Counted from the stretch's first letter, positions 17,173 to 26,711 are shown. The stretch is 64,000 bases of DNA from Bifidobacterium xylocopae (GCF_003315615.1 NZ_PDCH01000002.1:62001-126000); one strand, 5' to 3'. A program made the numbers and translations. The notes: a model not told the origin generated them from the sequence alone.

Positions 17173-18816
17173 TCAGAGGCTGAACAGGCCCCAGAAGGCC
17201 AGGGAGAGCAGGCAGGCCAGTGTGCCTGCCCAGGCGAGGATCAGGACCAGCCAATGCCCCCACCCCCGGGCCAGGATCGGTTCCGGGTCGAGCGGCGAAG
17301 CCGACTGCGGCCGGACATGGCCGGCACCGGCCAGGATGGCGTCGGACCTGGAGGAATGCCTGGACAGTCGCGCCAGGAGGACGTGCCCCGGCATGATGGC
17401 GCAGACGAGGGTCAGCAGCAATGCCAGGACCTTGAGGGCGATCCACAGGCTGTTCTGCACCCGGGATAGCGGGTTGAGACCCAACGCGTGTACGACGACG
17501 ACGGTGACATAGCCCAGGGTCCCACCCAGCAGAAGGAGCCCGCCTACGGCCCCGGCCCAAAGGCAGGGGGATACGCCGCTAGCGAAGCGTGGATCCTTGT
17601 CCCTGTTCCTTTGGCGATGTCTTCGTGTCGTGCGGGCCAGAAGTAGGACCAGGGCACCAAGGGCGGCCAGCAGCAGCAAGGCGGGCCCGGCGGCCAGCAA
17701 CCCGATCAGAACGCCGAGCGAGCTGACCAGGCCCGGACTGGTGGCGTTCGGCGCGGCGTACAGCTGGTCTGGTCTGCTACCGGCCACCTGCGGTGTGGAC
17801 CAGTCGCCGGTCTTGGTGCCGGCGGCCACCGCATTGATCCAATCCTCCAGGTTCCGTGTGTAATGCGGCTCGAGCGGCAACCCCGCCTTGGCCAGGCGGC
17901 TGCCCACCCGCATCTGGTGGTTGGTCGGGTAGTAGCGGACGGTCACGTTCCGGTTTCCGGCGGCCCGCGCCCGGTCCATGACTTCCTGCGCACCCTGTTC
18001 GATGGGCATGGAGGGGTCGTCCACGCCGAAGTTGATCAGAGTCGGCTGAATCAGGCGATTCCACTGGGCCAGAGCGTCGAAGTCCGCGTACTCCAGGCCC
18101 AAGGGCGCGAAATCCATGCCCAGCAGCTTGGTGACATCGGAGCGTATGCCGTCCGGTGCTCCGATGGAGTACAGGTAGGTGCTGGCGGCCATGGCCATCT
18201 GATCGCGCCCGGGGTAGACCGGCGGCGAGGTCAGGATCGAAAAGGCCAGGGAGGGGTCGCGCCCAGTCATGACCGAAGAGACCCAGCTCCCCTCGGATTC
18301 AGCGTACAGGCCGGTCTTCGCTGGGTCCACGCCTGGCCAGGAACGCAGGATCTTGAGGGATTTGCCGTAGTCGTCGGCCATGGCGGCGTAGTCGCGGTGG
18401 AAGGTCGTATAGGTGTCCAGGCGTTTGTCGGGCACCAGTGTGGTGATGCCTGCCGAAGCCAGGGCCTGTGCCAGATCTCCATAGACGTTGGCCGCCGAGC
18501 CGGTGCCGGCGCCATGGATGAAGAGGCAGGCCGGGCGGCCTGTCGGGGCATCCACCGGCTCGCGGACAATCGCATGGACCGAGACATCAGGGGACAGCCG
18601 TACCTTGATCCCGCTTTCCTTGACCCTGTAGCTTCCCTGCGGGACGGTCGGCCCCAGCTTGGAGACGATGGCTGTGTCGGCGGTCGCCGGTCTCAGATGC
18701 CCATGGTATGGCTCCACTTTCCAGGGGGGCGTCATCAGGTACCCGACACCGGTCAGCGCACACAGGAGGACGGCGAAGGCGGCCAGCAGGGCCGCCAGGC
18801 GTTTCAGGATTCGCAC
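17173..18816 (-). CDS. Membrane-anchored alpha/beta hydrolase
   Basis: 547 aa. A signal anchor (residues 5-28) is followed by a ~320-residue alpha/beta hydrolase domain facing outside: oxyanion region LFIHGAGTGS (98-107), nucleophile Ser174 in AESEG (a G-x-S-x-G elbow with Ala first), acid Asp266 or Asp267 (FGVDDPS) and His300 (PTNHQM). About four C-terminal membrane segments follow (from ~residue 358). The substrate is unknown; acyl-ester hydrolysis in the envelope is the likely activity. The hydrolase-plus-four-helix architecture is less usual. It converges on the PspC operon. Confidence 0.8.
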   Translation of the reverse strand: MRILKRLAALLAAFAVLLCALTGVGYLMTPPWKVEPYHGHLRPATADTAIVSKLGPTVPQGSYRVKESGIKVRLSPDVSVHAIVREPVDAPTGRPACLFIHGAGTGSAANVYGDLAQALASAGITTLVPDKRLDTYTTFHRDYAAMADDYGKSLKILRSWPGVDPAKTGLYAESEGSWVSSVMTGRDPSLAFSILTSPPVYPGRDQMAMAASTYLYSIGAPDGIRSDVTKLLGMDFAPLGLEYADFDALAQWNRLIQPTLINFGVDDPSMPIEQGAQEVMDRARAAGNRNVTVRYYPTNHQMRVGSRLAKAGLPLEPHYTRNLEDWINAVAAGTKTGDWSTPQVAGSRPDQLYAAPNATSPGLVSSLGVLIGLLAAGPALLLLAALGALVLLLARTTRRHRQRNRDKDPRFASGVSPCLWAGAVGGLLLLGGTLGYVTVVVVHALGLNPLSRVQNSLWIALKVLALLLTLVCAIMPGHVLLARLSRHSSRSDAILAGAGHVRPQSASPLDPEPILARGWGHWLVLILAWAGTLACLLSLAFWGLFSL

Positions 18817-18891
18817 GGGGACAACTGTGGCACAAGGGGTGGCCCTGTACAGGTCCGCTGCCGGTGCTGCCGGTGGTGGCGCCGGCAGCCT

Positions 18892-19548
18892 TCAGTCCTG
18901 TGACAGCGGGTCCTTCTGTGCGGCTTCAGCCTCCTCCAGGTTCCCATAGCCGGCCAGCCTGACCGTGGCCAGCAGGGTCTCCTCGGTCAGGTTCCGCCGC
19001 TGGGTGGCCAGTACCAGCACCAACGTCTCATACAGTCCCAGGGTTTTGGGCGAATATGTTGACAGTTCGCCCCGCAGATAGGTCTCGAAGGAGGTGTCCT
19101 GGGCGGTGTCGTCCGCCGTGCGCAGGATACGCATCTCCTGGCCCAGTCTGGGGTAGCGCTCGCGGAAGTCCTTGGCCCAGGCCACCTGCTGGCGGATGAT
19201 CCGTTCCTGCCGCTCCTGGCGTTCCAGGCCCAACCTGGGCATGTAGGGGGCGATGTCGCGCCGGTAGACCTCGGGCGCGGTGGACTCCATCATCCGTCCG
19301 TACTTCTCGGTCAGCAGGTTCCGCCCCGCACGGTCGGCTGCGTCCAGGTCATCCGCATAGGAGGCCAGCAGGTCGTGCGGCCATACGGAGAACTGGCTGA
19401 ACCGCATGTGATGGAAGGTGGGCCAGTTGCCTTGGCAGTTGGCCCGGCCGCCCTCGTTGTCCACCTGCTGGAACTGGTCCCATTCGTGCTTGACGATCCG
19501 CTCACGCAGTTCGTCATCCGCTTTCGTCGCCGCTATCGGTCCGTTCAT
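18892..19548 (-). CDS. DUF4125 family protein
   Basis: 218 aa, acidic, no membrane segment. It begins DELRERIVKHEWDQFQQVDNEGGRANCQ and contains WPTFHHMRFSQF, the conserved N-terminal part of the DUF4125 family, whose function is not known. The start is one of two tandem ATGs (19551, 19548); the second is six bases from AGAAGG and is preferred. The frame is open upstream but without similarity. It follows the DUF4037-TPR gene by 77 bases on the same strand, a pairing that suggests joint function. Confidence 0.75.
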   Translation of the reverse strand: MNGPIAATKADDELRERIVKHEWDQFQQVDNEGGRANCQGNWPTFHHMRFSQFSVWPHDLLASYADDLDAADRAGRNLLTEKYGRMMESTAPEVYRRDIAPYMPRLGLERQERQERIIRQQVAWAKDFRERYPRLGQEMRILRTADDTAQDTSFETYLRGELSTYSPKTLGLYETLVLVLATQRRNLTEETLLATVRLAGYGNLEEAEAAQKDPLSQD

Positions 19549-19625
19549 CATGTACCTTCTCTTTCGTCCGAGGATGCTCCGGGGGTACCGGGGCAGGGTC
19601 CGTCTCCCCGTTCGGATCCCCTTCT

Positions 19626-21674
19626 TCAAATACTGTGCAGGACCGGGTCCTGGCTGACGATATGCGCCTCGATGTAGGGGCGCTGCCATTCGAGGAAGCC
19701 TTCCTGGCTCGTGGTCAGACCTTCCGCCTGCAGCTCTTCCAGGATCTGCGCACAGACCATTTCCACGCTTTTGATCAGTTTTTCGGCTGCCGGAGCTGCG
19801 CCCTTGCCGCCCTCGCCGAAACCTGCGCCACCGAAGCAGGCCGCCGAGGACAGGCGCAGGATGGATTCCAGCTCGCCTGCCACCGGGCCCAAACGGGTGG
19901 CCAGCCGGGTGCTGATGGAACGCAGTGCGGCGAAGGACCACTTGTAGTAGGGCAGGTAACCTACGGTCAGGGGGTTGTTGACCAGGAAGACCAGGGAGGC
20001 CACGGCCCTGGCGAATTCATCGACTGCCAGCCAGGCGGCGGCGCCGTCCGCACGTTTGAGACTGCGCGGCAGATTGTACTGGCCTGCCTGGCTGATCATC
20101 CCCAGCCGGCGTGAGATCAAAGCGAAGCGCACATCATCCGGTATGGCTTTGAATCCTTGCCGTGTCTGGAGGAAGGCGCCCAGTGGGTCGGCGAATACCT
20201 CGCCGTTGGTGGCTGCGGCCAGGGTGGCCTCGTCCAGGAGCAGCCACTCATGGGGTTTGTCTTCACCAGGTGCCTGCCGATAGCCTGTGATGGATTCGAA
20301 GAAATCACCGATCTCGAAGACCCCCACGCGCCTGGACTCCCCACGTGCCCGCACACTGCGCTCCCGGGGGCCGTATCCCATGAAAACCTGGGGCATTGCC
20401 TCATAGTCAGCCTGGAGGCGGTCACCGATGGCTTCGTAATCCTCATGTGTCAGCCACAGGCAGAAGCCCGGGCCGAAGTCATGGTCCTGGGAGAGTTCGT
20501 CGTCGAAGCCGTAGCATTCCGAACCGTGGCCCACCAGGCCTGCCGCGATCCTACCCGCATACTCGGGATACCTGGCTTCGATCATGGGTCTGCCGCACTG
20601 CTCCCAGTAAGCACGGGCCAGTCGCAGACCACTCAGACGGTGACGATGCGCTTGGGCCGCTGGGGGAAGTCCGGATTTGCCGGATTCCCCTTCGTGTCGG
20701 TTCCCGGCTGTTCCACCTTGCCCGCCCCCCGGCTCTTCTTCTTTCTGCCCGGCCCGGTGCGCGGCCTCCAGGGCCTGCTCCAGATTATCCCGGGTGATCT
20801 GATAGGAGTCACTGGCCTGTCCGTAGTCACGGGTGATGATGCCCAGGGCCTTCCGGTAGGCGCCGGCCGCCCGGCCGAAACGGCCCGACGTGAAGCAGAC
20901 CTGCCCGTAGCCGGCCAAGGCCGATGCGAAGTGGGGGTTGGCCTGCAAGTGGCCGGCTTCGTAAATTTCCAAGGCCTTGGAGGCATGCCCCATGGCCTGG
21001 TCAGTTCGGGCCTCGCGTGTGTCGGCGTCCCCGCCCTCGGCCGGCAGGCCCAGAAGGGCTAGTGCCAGGTTGGTGTGGGTGGAGGCCACGTCCAGGTCTG
21101 TGCCCGGGTCCGGGGAGGAGGCTGTCAGGAGGTCCAGTGCCTTCCCGAGCTCTTTGACGGCCTGTCTGGCCCTTCCGGTCTCCGAATAGAGCATGGAGAG
21201 GTTGTTGTGCAGGGCGGCCAGCCGCCGGTCGCCGGGGCGCAGGGTCCGTTCTGCAGAAGCCAGAGCCTGCAGGTAGAGGGCCTCGGCACGCTCATAGCGA
21301 CCTGCCGCCCGCATGCCGGTGGCGGCGTTGATCAACGTGGTGGTCCACGCTTCGGAATCCTCAAGTCCCATTTCGGCAGCCAGTTTCAGGGACCGCTCGA
21401 TCATGGGCAGGTTGTCCTCGTGCCGCCCGCGTGAACGGTAGTAGCCGATCAGCTCGTTGAGCACGGTCAGCTGGCCGCCGTCATCGCCCGCATCCTGGGC
21501 GTCCGCCAGTGCGCGCAGCATATAGCCTTCGGCTTCGTCATTGGATTCGTCCGAATCGAAGATCGCGTCCAGGCCATGTAGGAAGCGCTCGCCGTCGAAA
21601 GAGCCGTCCGGGCGCAGATGGTCGCCCGCCCCATGGTGTGCATTACCCTTGCCGTCATTGCCCAAGTCTGCCAT
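19626..21674 (-). CDS. TPR-repeat protein with C-terminal DUF4037 (nucleotidyltransferase-like) domain
   Basis: 682 aa. Residues ~50-310 are tetratricopeptide repeats (for example ALYLQALASAERTLRPGDRRLAALHNNLSMLYSETGRARQA). From ~345 on is DUF4037, opening SGLRLARAYWEQCGRPMI and carrying GHGSECYGFDDELSQDHDF, which resembles the GS..D.D metal-binding core of pol-beta nucleotidyltransferases. A Gly/Lys-rich linker separates the two. No substrate is known. It probably pairs with the DUF4125 protein encoded just downstream. Confidence 0.8.
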   Translation of the reverse strand: MADLGNDGKGNAHHGAGDHLRPDGSFDGERFLHGLDAIFDSDESNDEAEGYMLRALADAQDAGDDGGQLTVLNELIGYYRSRGRHEDNLPMIERSLKLAAEMGLEDSEAWTTTLINAATGMRAAGRYERAEALYLQALASAERTLRPGDRRLAALHNNLSMLYSETGRARQAVKELGKALDLLTASSPDPGTDLDVASTHTNLALALLGLPAEGGDADTREARTDQAMGHASKALEIYEAGHLQANPHFASALAGYGQVCFTSGRFGRAAGAYRKALGIITRDYGQASDSYQITRDNLEQALEAAHRAGQKEEEPGGGQGGTAGNRHEGESGKSGLPPAAQAHRHRLSGLRLARAYWEQCGRPMIEARYPEYAGRIAAGLVGHGSECYGFDDELSQDHDFGPGFCLWLTHEDYEAIGDRLQADYEAMPQVFMGYGPRERSVRARGESRRVGVFEIGDFFESITGYRQAPGEDKPHEWLLLDEATLAAATNGEVFADPLGAFLQTRQGFKAIPDDVRFALISRRLGMISQAGQYNLPRSLKRADGAAAWLAVDEFARAVASLVFLVNNPLTVGYLPYYKWSFAALRSISTRLATRLGPVAGELESILRLSSAACFGGAGFGEGGKGAAPAAEKLIKSVEMVCAQILEELQAEGLTTSQEGFLEWQRPYIEAHIVSQDPVLHSI

Positions 21675-21688
21675 GAGGCAAGCTTAGC

Positions 21689-22876
21689 TCAAACCTCGAT
21701 CACTTGCAGGCGGTCGATCGCATCGGTATGGGTCTCAAGCCGTATGGAGTATACGACCAGCAGGACCACGGCCAGCAGTGCCAGCGGGGCCCCGGCCAGC
21801 GCGGGGAAGCGATAGTCCATGCCGGAGGCGGCCAGGGCTGCGCCGCCCAATATGGATCCGACGGCATTGCCTAGGTTGAAAGCGATCTGAATCGTCGCGC
21901 CGCCTATGAGTTCGCCTCCGCCCTGACCGGCCTCCACCATGAGCACCTGCTGGGGGGTGGAGATGAAGAATAGTCCGAATGCCACCCAGAAGGTGAGGAT
22001 GGCGGTGGAGAGCCGGGAGCCGGGAACCAGGAAGATCATGAGCAGTCCCAGGCAGGAGACCAGCTGGCCCAGGGCCGCGGACCCGGCATGCCGCCAACGG
22101 TCGCACAAGGCGCCGCCCGCCAGACCGCCGACCACCATACCGAAGCCGGCCAGCATCATCAGGGCCGAGACGGAGCCTGCCGACCAGCCGCCCCGTTGGG
22201 TCAGCCAGGGGGATACGTAGGACCACCAGCAGAAGATGCCTGCGTTGCCGGTGAACACGGCCAGCAGGATGACCCAGGGGCCACGGCGCCTGAGGAAACG
22301 GAACTGTCCACGGATGCCGGTGTCCGGGACCGGATCCAGATCGGGGATCCAACGAAGAACCAGCAGGACGGTGGCCGCTCCCCACAAGGCCAGGAGGGCG
22401 AAGGCCATTCTCCAGGAGAGGTATTCGGCCAGCAGGGTGCCACCCGGCACTCCCAACATGTTGGCCACGGTCTGGCCGGTTATGGTGACGGACACCGCTT
22501 GCGCCCCCTTGCCCGGGTCGGCGAGGGATTTGGCGATATAGACGGCTGTGCCGAAGAAGGCTCCGTGGGGGAGGCCGGCGATGAAGCGGGAGATGATGAG
22601 CAGGGGGGCGGAAGTGGATAGGGCCGAACAGGCGTTGCCGACAACGATCAGGGCCATGAAGAGCAGGACCAGTCGTTTGGGTGGCACTCTGCGTCCGAAG
22701 ACCAGCATCAGGGTGCCCGCGCACACCCCTATCGCATATGCTGAGATGAAATTCCCTGCCTGTGGGATGGAGACGCCCATGGCCTTGGCCGTCTGCGGCA
22801 GGATGCCCATCATCACGAATTCGGCGGCCCCCAGGGCGAAGGCGCCCGAGGCCAAGGCGATCAGACTCTTCTTCAT
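21689..22876 (-). CDS. MFS exporter, arabinose-efflux/AraJ-like
   Basis: 395 aa with twelve membrane segments and the motif-A-like loop GRRVPPKRL after segment 2. The opening LASGAFALGAAEFVMMGILP is typical of drug/sugar efflux MFS proteins (AraJ, YdhP). The substrate is unknown. The start at 22876 (MKKSLIAL) has GGAAGAG seven bases upstream. It ends 14 bases before the DUF4037 gene, so readthrough is possible. Confidence 0.88.
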   Translation of the reverse strand: MKKSLIALASGAFALGAAEFVMMGILPQTAKAMGVSIPQAGNFISAYAIGVCAGTLMLVFGRRVPPKRLVLLFMALIVVGNACSALSTSAPLLIISRFIAGLPHGAFFGTAVYIAKSLADPGKGAQAVSVTITGQTVANMLGVPGGTLLAEYLSWRMAFALLALWGAATVLLVLRWIPDLDPVPDTGIRGQFRFLRRRGPWVILLAVFTGNAGIFCWWSYVSPWLTQRGGWSAGSVSALMMLAGFGMVVGGLAGGALCDRWRHAGSAALGQLVSCLGLLMIFLVPGSRLSTAILTFWVAFGLFFISTPQQVLMVEAGQGGGELIGGATIQIAFNLGNAVGSILGGAALAASGMDYRFPALAGAPLALLAVVLLVVYSIRLETHTDAIDRLQVIEV

Positions 22877-23191
22877 GCTTGTGCTCTTCCGAGGATGTGT
22901 GGGACTGCGTTCATGGACCGACGGCGCCGGTGTGCAGTCTCCATGCAGGGTCACCAGCGATGGTACGCGCCGGGGTTCCCGGTAGGGCCGGGCGCGAAGG
23001 GCTTGGCGGGTCGCCGAAGGGACACGGTGTCCGTCTTGGACCGTTGCTCAGGTGAACTCCGCCCATCGCAATGGCTTGGTTCCGTGGATAGGGGGTTCGG
23101 TGCCGCAGGCCATGGCGGTTATAATCGGCCTGGAGGCGGTCAAGGAGACCACGCCATTGCATTGCGGCCGCCGGTACCGGTTGGAGGAGTC
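22877..23191 (+). promoter_or_regulatory. Gap with promoter for the DUF3152 gene
   Basis: This 315-base divergent gap has no convincing gene. A consensus -10 TATAAT lies at 23120-23125, 66 bases before the DUF3152 start; no good -35 is visible. GGAGG at 23183-23187 is the ribosome site. Confidence 0.5.
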
Positions 23192-24154
23192 ATGGGAAAA
23201 AGGCCCGGCTGGTTGTCGCCGAACGATCAGCCATCCCGGCACCGGACCAAAACACACGGAAAGCCGGCCGTACTTGTATTCTGCCGTATGCTGCTGGCGG
23301 CGCTGATGCCGGGGAGTGCGGAAAGTGTGTCCCCAAGACAGGCCGACAGGATATTCCGGGTCCGCCGGTTCGTGGTGGCCTTCCTGGCGGTGATCGTTGT
23401 CGTCTGCCTGCTGACAGCCATGGCTGTTTCCGGGCACCGTCGTTCCGCGTCGGCCGGTGCCGTCGCTTCGGCATCCGGCGCCGACCATCCGGGCAGCGTC
23501 GAGCATGAACGAGGACCGGCGGGTGGCCGGGCGAGACGTCCGGCCGCCGGGGACTTGACCAAGGCGCCTGTGCCCAGGTCTGAGCAGGCGCAGCCGGCCA
23601 CCCTGACCGAGCGTGAACGCTCCGAAATCCTGGCCCAGGCCCAGGCGACGGCAGCGGCCTCGGGCAGACCCCGGCATGATTTCACCTATTGCGTGGCCGG
23701 CAGGGGGAACGTCGGGAACACCACGGTCTTCGAGCAGACCGTCTTTCGCACCCTGAACGATCCCAGGGGCTGGCCGCGGGCGGGAGCAAGCTTTACGCGG
23801 TGGAGCGGGGGCGCGTGCGACATGGTGTTGGTGCTGGCCGAACCCCAGTACATGCGCACCTTCTCCCCGGCCTGCTCGCCGGAGTACAGCTGCCGGGTGG
23901 GCAACCAGGTGATCGTCAACAAGGTCCGCTGGGACGGCGGCACTGATTACTGGCTGGGTGCCGGCGGCGACATGGGACGTTACCGGGTCATGGTCATCAA
24001 CCACGAGGTGGGCCACCGGCTGGGTCATATGGATAATGAGCAGACATGCGCCGGTGCCGGCCAGAGCGCCCCCTTGATGCAGGAGCAGTCCATGGGGCTC
24101 AAAGGCTGCAAGCCCAACGAATGGCCCATGGATTCGGAGCTATGGATCAGATAG
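23192..24154 (+). CDS. Membrane-anchored DUF3152 metzincin-like protease
   Basis: 320 aa. Basic N-terminus, one membrane anchor (about 60-80: FVVAFLAVIVVVCLLTAMAVSG), a Ser/Ala/Pro-rich stalk, then a secreted domain with HEVGHRLGH at 271-279. This matches the HExxHxxGH zinc site of metzincins, with Glu272 as catalytic base. Actinobacterial DUF3152 proteins carry this motif; their substrates are unknown. Four Cys in the outer domain could form disulfides. ATG 23192 follows GGAGG. The frame is open about 100 codons upstream without a plausible ribosome site. Confidence 0.85.
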   Translation: MGKRPGWLSPNDQPSRHRTKTHGKPAVLVFCRMLLAALMPGSAESVSPRQADRIFRVRRFVVAFLAVIVVVCLLTAMAVSGHRRSASAGAVASASGADHPGSVEHERGPAGGRARRPAAGDLTKAPVPRSEQAQPATLTERERSEILAQAQATAAASGRPRHDFTYCVAGRGNVGNTTVFEQTVFRTLNDPRGWPRAGASFTRWSGGACDMVLVLAEPQYMRTFSPACSPEYSCRVGNQVIVNKVRWDGGTDYWLGAGGDMGRYRVMVINHEVGHRLGHMDNEQTCAGAGQSAPLMQEQSMGLKGCKPNEWPMDSELWIR

Positions 24155-24208
24155 CGGCGAATCGGGCGTCGGGGTGTGTCACCGGTGTGGTGCGGGGCAA
24201 TCCCCGGA

Positions 24209-24955
24209 TCACCATGGCTGGATGGTGGGTCCGATGGTGAATTCGGAGACGTTCGTGTCCTCCGGCTGGTCGATGGCGAAAGCGACCACGGAGGCCACAC
24301 GGTCAGGCGTGATCTGGTAGCTGTCGTAGGTCCTGTTCATGTCTTCAAGCGCGGCCGGATCGGTGATCGTGCTGAGCAACTCGGTCTGTATGGCCGCCGG
24401 GTAGATGGTGGCCGTGCGGATGTGGGTGCCTTCCATGGCGGACTCCATGCGTAGCACTTCCATCAGGTCGCGCACCGCCCACTTGGTGGCCCCATAGACC
24501 GCGCCGTTGGGGTAGGCCTTGAGACCGGCCACGGAGGAGGTGGTGATGAACTGCCCCGATTTCTGCCCGGTGAATTCAGGCAGGGCGGCGGCAATGCCGT
24601 TGAGCACGCCCTTCAGGTTCACGTCCACCATCCTGTCCCACTCATCGGTCTTCAGGGCCGAAAGCGGCGATGAGGGCATGAGCCCTGCGTTCAGGAACAT
24701 AACATCCACCTGCCCGAAGCGATCCTTGGCGTAGGCTACGAAATCCTTGTTCCGCTGCGGGTCGGTCACGTCCAGGGGGCGGTAGGCCGCCTGTCCGCCA
24801 GCCGCGATGATGTCGTCCGCAATTGCCTTGAGCTTCTCCTCCCGTCGGGCTCCCAGGACGACTTTCGCCCCGCGCGAGGCCAAGAGCCGGGCGCTCGCCT
24901 CGCCGATGCCGGAAGATGCGCCGGTGATCAGTACGACCTTGTTCTCGATTGTCAT
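24209..24955 (-). CDS. Short-chain dehydrogenase/reductase
   Basis: 248 aa classical SDR. NAD(P) site TGASSGIG at 11-18, NAG at 89-91, catalytic Ser140 or Ser141, Tyr154 and Lys158 (YGATK). Arg37 in GARREE favours NADP. It resembles serine/3-hydroxy-acid dehydrogenase YdfG-type enzymes; the substrate is not determined. It is a single gene, convergent with DUF3152. Confidence 0.93.
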   Translation of the reverse strand: MTIENKVVLITGASSGIGEASARLLASRGAKVVLGARREEKLKAIADDIIAAGGQAAYRPLDVTDPQRNKDFVAYAKDRFGQVDVMFLNAGLMPSSPLSALKTDEWDRMVDVNLKGVLNGIAAALPEFTGQKSGQFITTSSVAGLKAYPNGAVYGATKWAVRDLMEVLRMESAMEGTHIRTATIYPAAIQTELLSTITDPAALEDMNRTYDSYQITPDRVASVVAFAIDQPEDTNVSEFTIGPTIQPW

Positions 24956-25292
24956 GTGATATCCGCCTTTCCATGCCTTGTGCGTGCATGCTCTTCATAT
25001 GCTAGGACTTCAAGCCACTTGAGGTGCAAGCCGGTACCAGTGGGTTGCCATGCGGCAGGAGAGGGATGATGCTTGGATGTCCTGCCTGAGGTGCTTCCCG
25101 CGAAGTGGTATATGGGCTATGGGCGTGGCGCGGCCTTGTCAGGTCCGGGAGCGTGACCGCTTTGGCGGGCGCACGGGTTCTGGCGAGGCTATTGCTGCGG
25201 ATGGCCCACATTGCATGCCGTTGGGCCCCACACCCGGGACAGAGGTGTGGGGCCCAACGGCACGACCAGGCAGGGCAGTGCCTGCGAGCTGG
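24956..25292. other. 337-base gap without a gene
   Basis: Between the SDR start and the alcohol dehydrogenase stop. It holds the strong hairpin at 25218-25260; otherwise I see nothing that looks coding. Confidence 0.5.
25218..25260 (-). terminator. Hairpin after alcohol dehydrogenase
   Basis: Perfect 17-base inverted repeat (25218-25234 with 25244-25260; stem CCGTTGGGCCCCACACC) and a 9-base loop, with no U-tract on either side. Confidence 0.55.
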
Positions 25293-26408
25293 TCAGAATT
25301 CCGTGATGACGGAACGGATGACCTTGCCGGCGACGAGCTGCTTGTAGGCCTCGTCGATCTGGCTCAGGTTGATGTGCTGGGAGACGATGTCCTTCATGTT
25401 CAGGCGGCCGTCCACAGCCAGGTCCGCGTACATGGGGATGTCGTGCTTGATGTTGGTGGAGCCCATCCACACACCCTTGAAGCCGCGCTGGTGTACCAGC
25501 AGGTCCGCCGGGTTGATCTCCAGTTCGACGGTCGCGTCAGGCTTGGTGAGGCCGATCGGGTAGGCGGTGCCGCCGACCCCCAGCATGTCCCAGGCCTGCT
25601 TCATCGTCGACTTCAGGCCGATGGCCTCGAAGGCCTGGTCCACACCGCCGTCGGTGAGCTCGCGCACCCTGGCGACCGGATCCTCGTTCTTGGAGTTGAT
25701 CACGTCGGTGGCGCCGAACTTCTTGGCGAACTCCAGCTTGTTGTCCAGCAGGTCAATCGCGATGATCCTCTTCGCACCGCAGATGCGGGCGCCGGAGATG
25801 ATGTTGAGCCCGATGCCGCCGGTGCCGATCACGGCCACGGTGTCGCCGGGGCGTACATGCGCGGTGTTGATGACGGCGCCGGCACCCGTGATGGTGGCGC
25901 AGCCGATGCAGGCGGCCTGGTCCCACGCCACCTCGTTGTTGACGACAGCCAGCTGGTTCTCATGGATCAGCGCCTTCTCGGCGAAGCCGCCGGTGCCGAA
26001 GGCCTGCGTGATGGGCCGTCCGTCGGGGAAGGACAGGCGGGGGGTGTCGCCCTCGGCGCGCACGCACTCATGCTGTTGCAGGCAGGACTGGGGTTGGCCC
26101 TTGAGGCAGTTGGCGCAATGGCCGCACACCTGTTCAAGGGAGGCCACGACGTGGTCGCCCACCTTGATGCCGCTGACCTCGGGCCCCACGGCCTCGACGA
26201 TGCCCGCCACCTCATGGCCGATGACGGCGGGGAAGGGGAAGAACTGGTCGTCGTCCTCCACCAAGTGCAGATCCGAATGGCACAGGCCTGAGGCCTTCAC
26301 CTCCACCAGCACCTCGGCGCCCTTGGGGTCGTCGATGATGATCTCCTCAGGCTGGGCGAAGCCCTTGCCGATGCCGTAGGCAATCGAAGCCTTGATCTTC
26401 TGAGGCAT
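25293..26408 (-). CDS. Zinc-dependent alcohol dehydrogenase
   Basis: 371 aa medium-chain dehydrogenase. Catalytic zinc ligands Cys43 and His65-Glu66 (GHE), with the third ligand in ACIGCATITG; structural zinc lobe Cys95, 98, 101 and 109 (CGHCANC...C). Rossmann GTGGIG. It resembles class III and NDMA-type alcohol/formaldehyde dehydrogenases, reducing aldehydes to alcohols or the reverse with NAD. Start 26408 has AAAGGAG five bases upstream. The upstream GTGTC-GCG-GACAC repeat may regulate it. Confidence 0.93.
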   Translation of the reverse strand: MPQKIKASIAYGIGKGFAQPEEIIIDDPKGAEVLVEVKASGLCHSDLHLVEDDDQFFPFPAVIGHEVAGIVEAVGPEVSGIKVGDHVVASLEQVCGHCANCLKGQPQSCLQQHECVRAEGDTPRLSFPDGRPITQAFGTGGFAEKALIHENQLAVVNNEVAWDQAACIGCATITGAGAVINTAHVRPGDTVAVIGTGGIGLNIISGARICGAKRIIAIDLLDNKLEFAKKFGATDVINSKNEDPVARVRELTDGGVDQAFEAIGLKSTMKQAWDMLGVGGTAYPIGLTKPDATVELEINPADLLVHQRGFKGVWMGSTNIKHDIPMYADLAVDGRLNMKDIVSQHINLSQIDEAYKQLVAGKVIRSVITEF

Positions 26409-26425
26409 TTTTGCTCCTTTGCTGA

Positions 26426-26438
26426 GTGTCGCGGACAC
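26426..26438 (-). promoter_or_regulatory. Possible operator upstream of alcohol dehydrogenase
   Basis: GTGTC-GCG-GACAC inverted repeat, 18-30 bases before the start codon. It may be an operator; no regulator is linked to it. Confidence 0.25.
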
Positions 26439-26621
26439 AGTTGTCGACCGTGCCCACCTTCTTCGCCGGTCCGGTCCTCACAGCGCCGGACTTTGTGAAT
26501 CACCTCTCATTCTAGCGGACCGCTTCCCTGAAACACGCAGCTGTATATCAGCGATCACAACCCAGTGAAGAGAGGGTTTCGCGGGGGGAGTGAAGACAAT
26601 GGCGCGTTGGCTATACATGTT

Positions 26622-26635
26622 CCCCCCCCCCCCCC
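26622..26635 (+). repeat. Poly-C tract, 14 C
   Basis: Uninterrupted C14 between GTT and AGG; prone to slipped-strand mispairing. Confidence 0.9.
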
Positions 26636-26699
26636 AGGCGATCCAAGATGCGCTCGTCGCCATCCGGATGTCAATCGGTCCCCAGGGTGTGCAGGCGCT

Positions 26700-26711
26700 C
26701 CCCCCCCCCCC
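26700..26711 (+). repeat. Poly-C tract, 12 C
   Basis: Uninterrupted C12, 64 bases after the first tract. Confidence 0.9.

Noticed and set aside
24193-24206. Small CGGGG/CCCCG hairpin between DUF3152 and SDR genes as terminator
   Set aside because: Stem of only five base pairs and no U-tract; too weak to call.
25050-26291. Long open frame (413 codons) opposite the alcohol dehydrogenase gene
   Set aside because: Antisense frame of a clear zinc ADH in GC-rich DNA; no similarity or ribosome site of its own.
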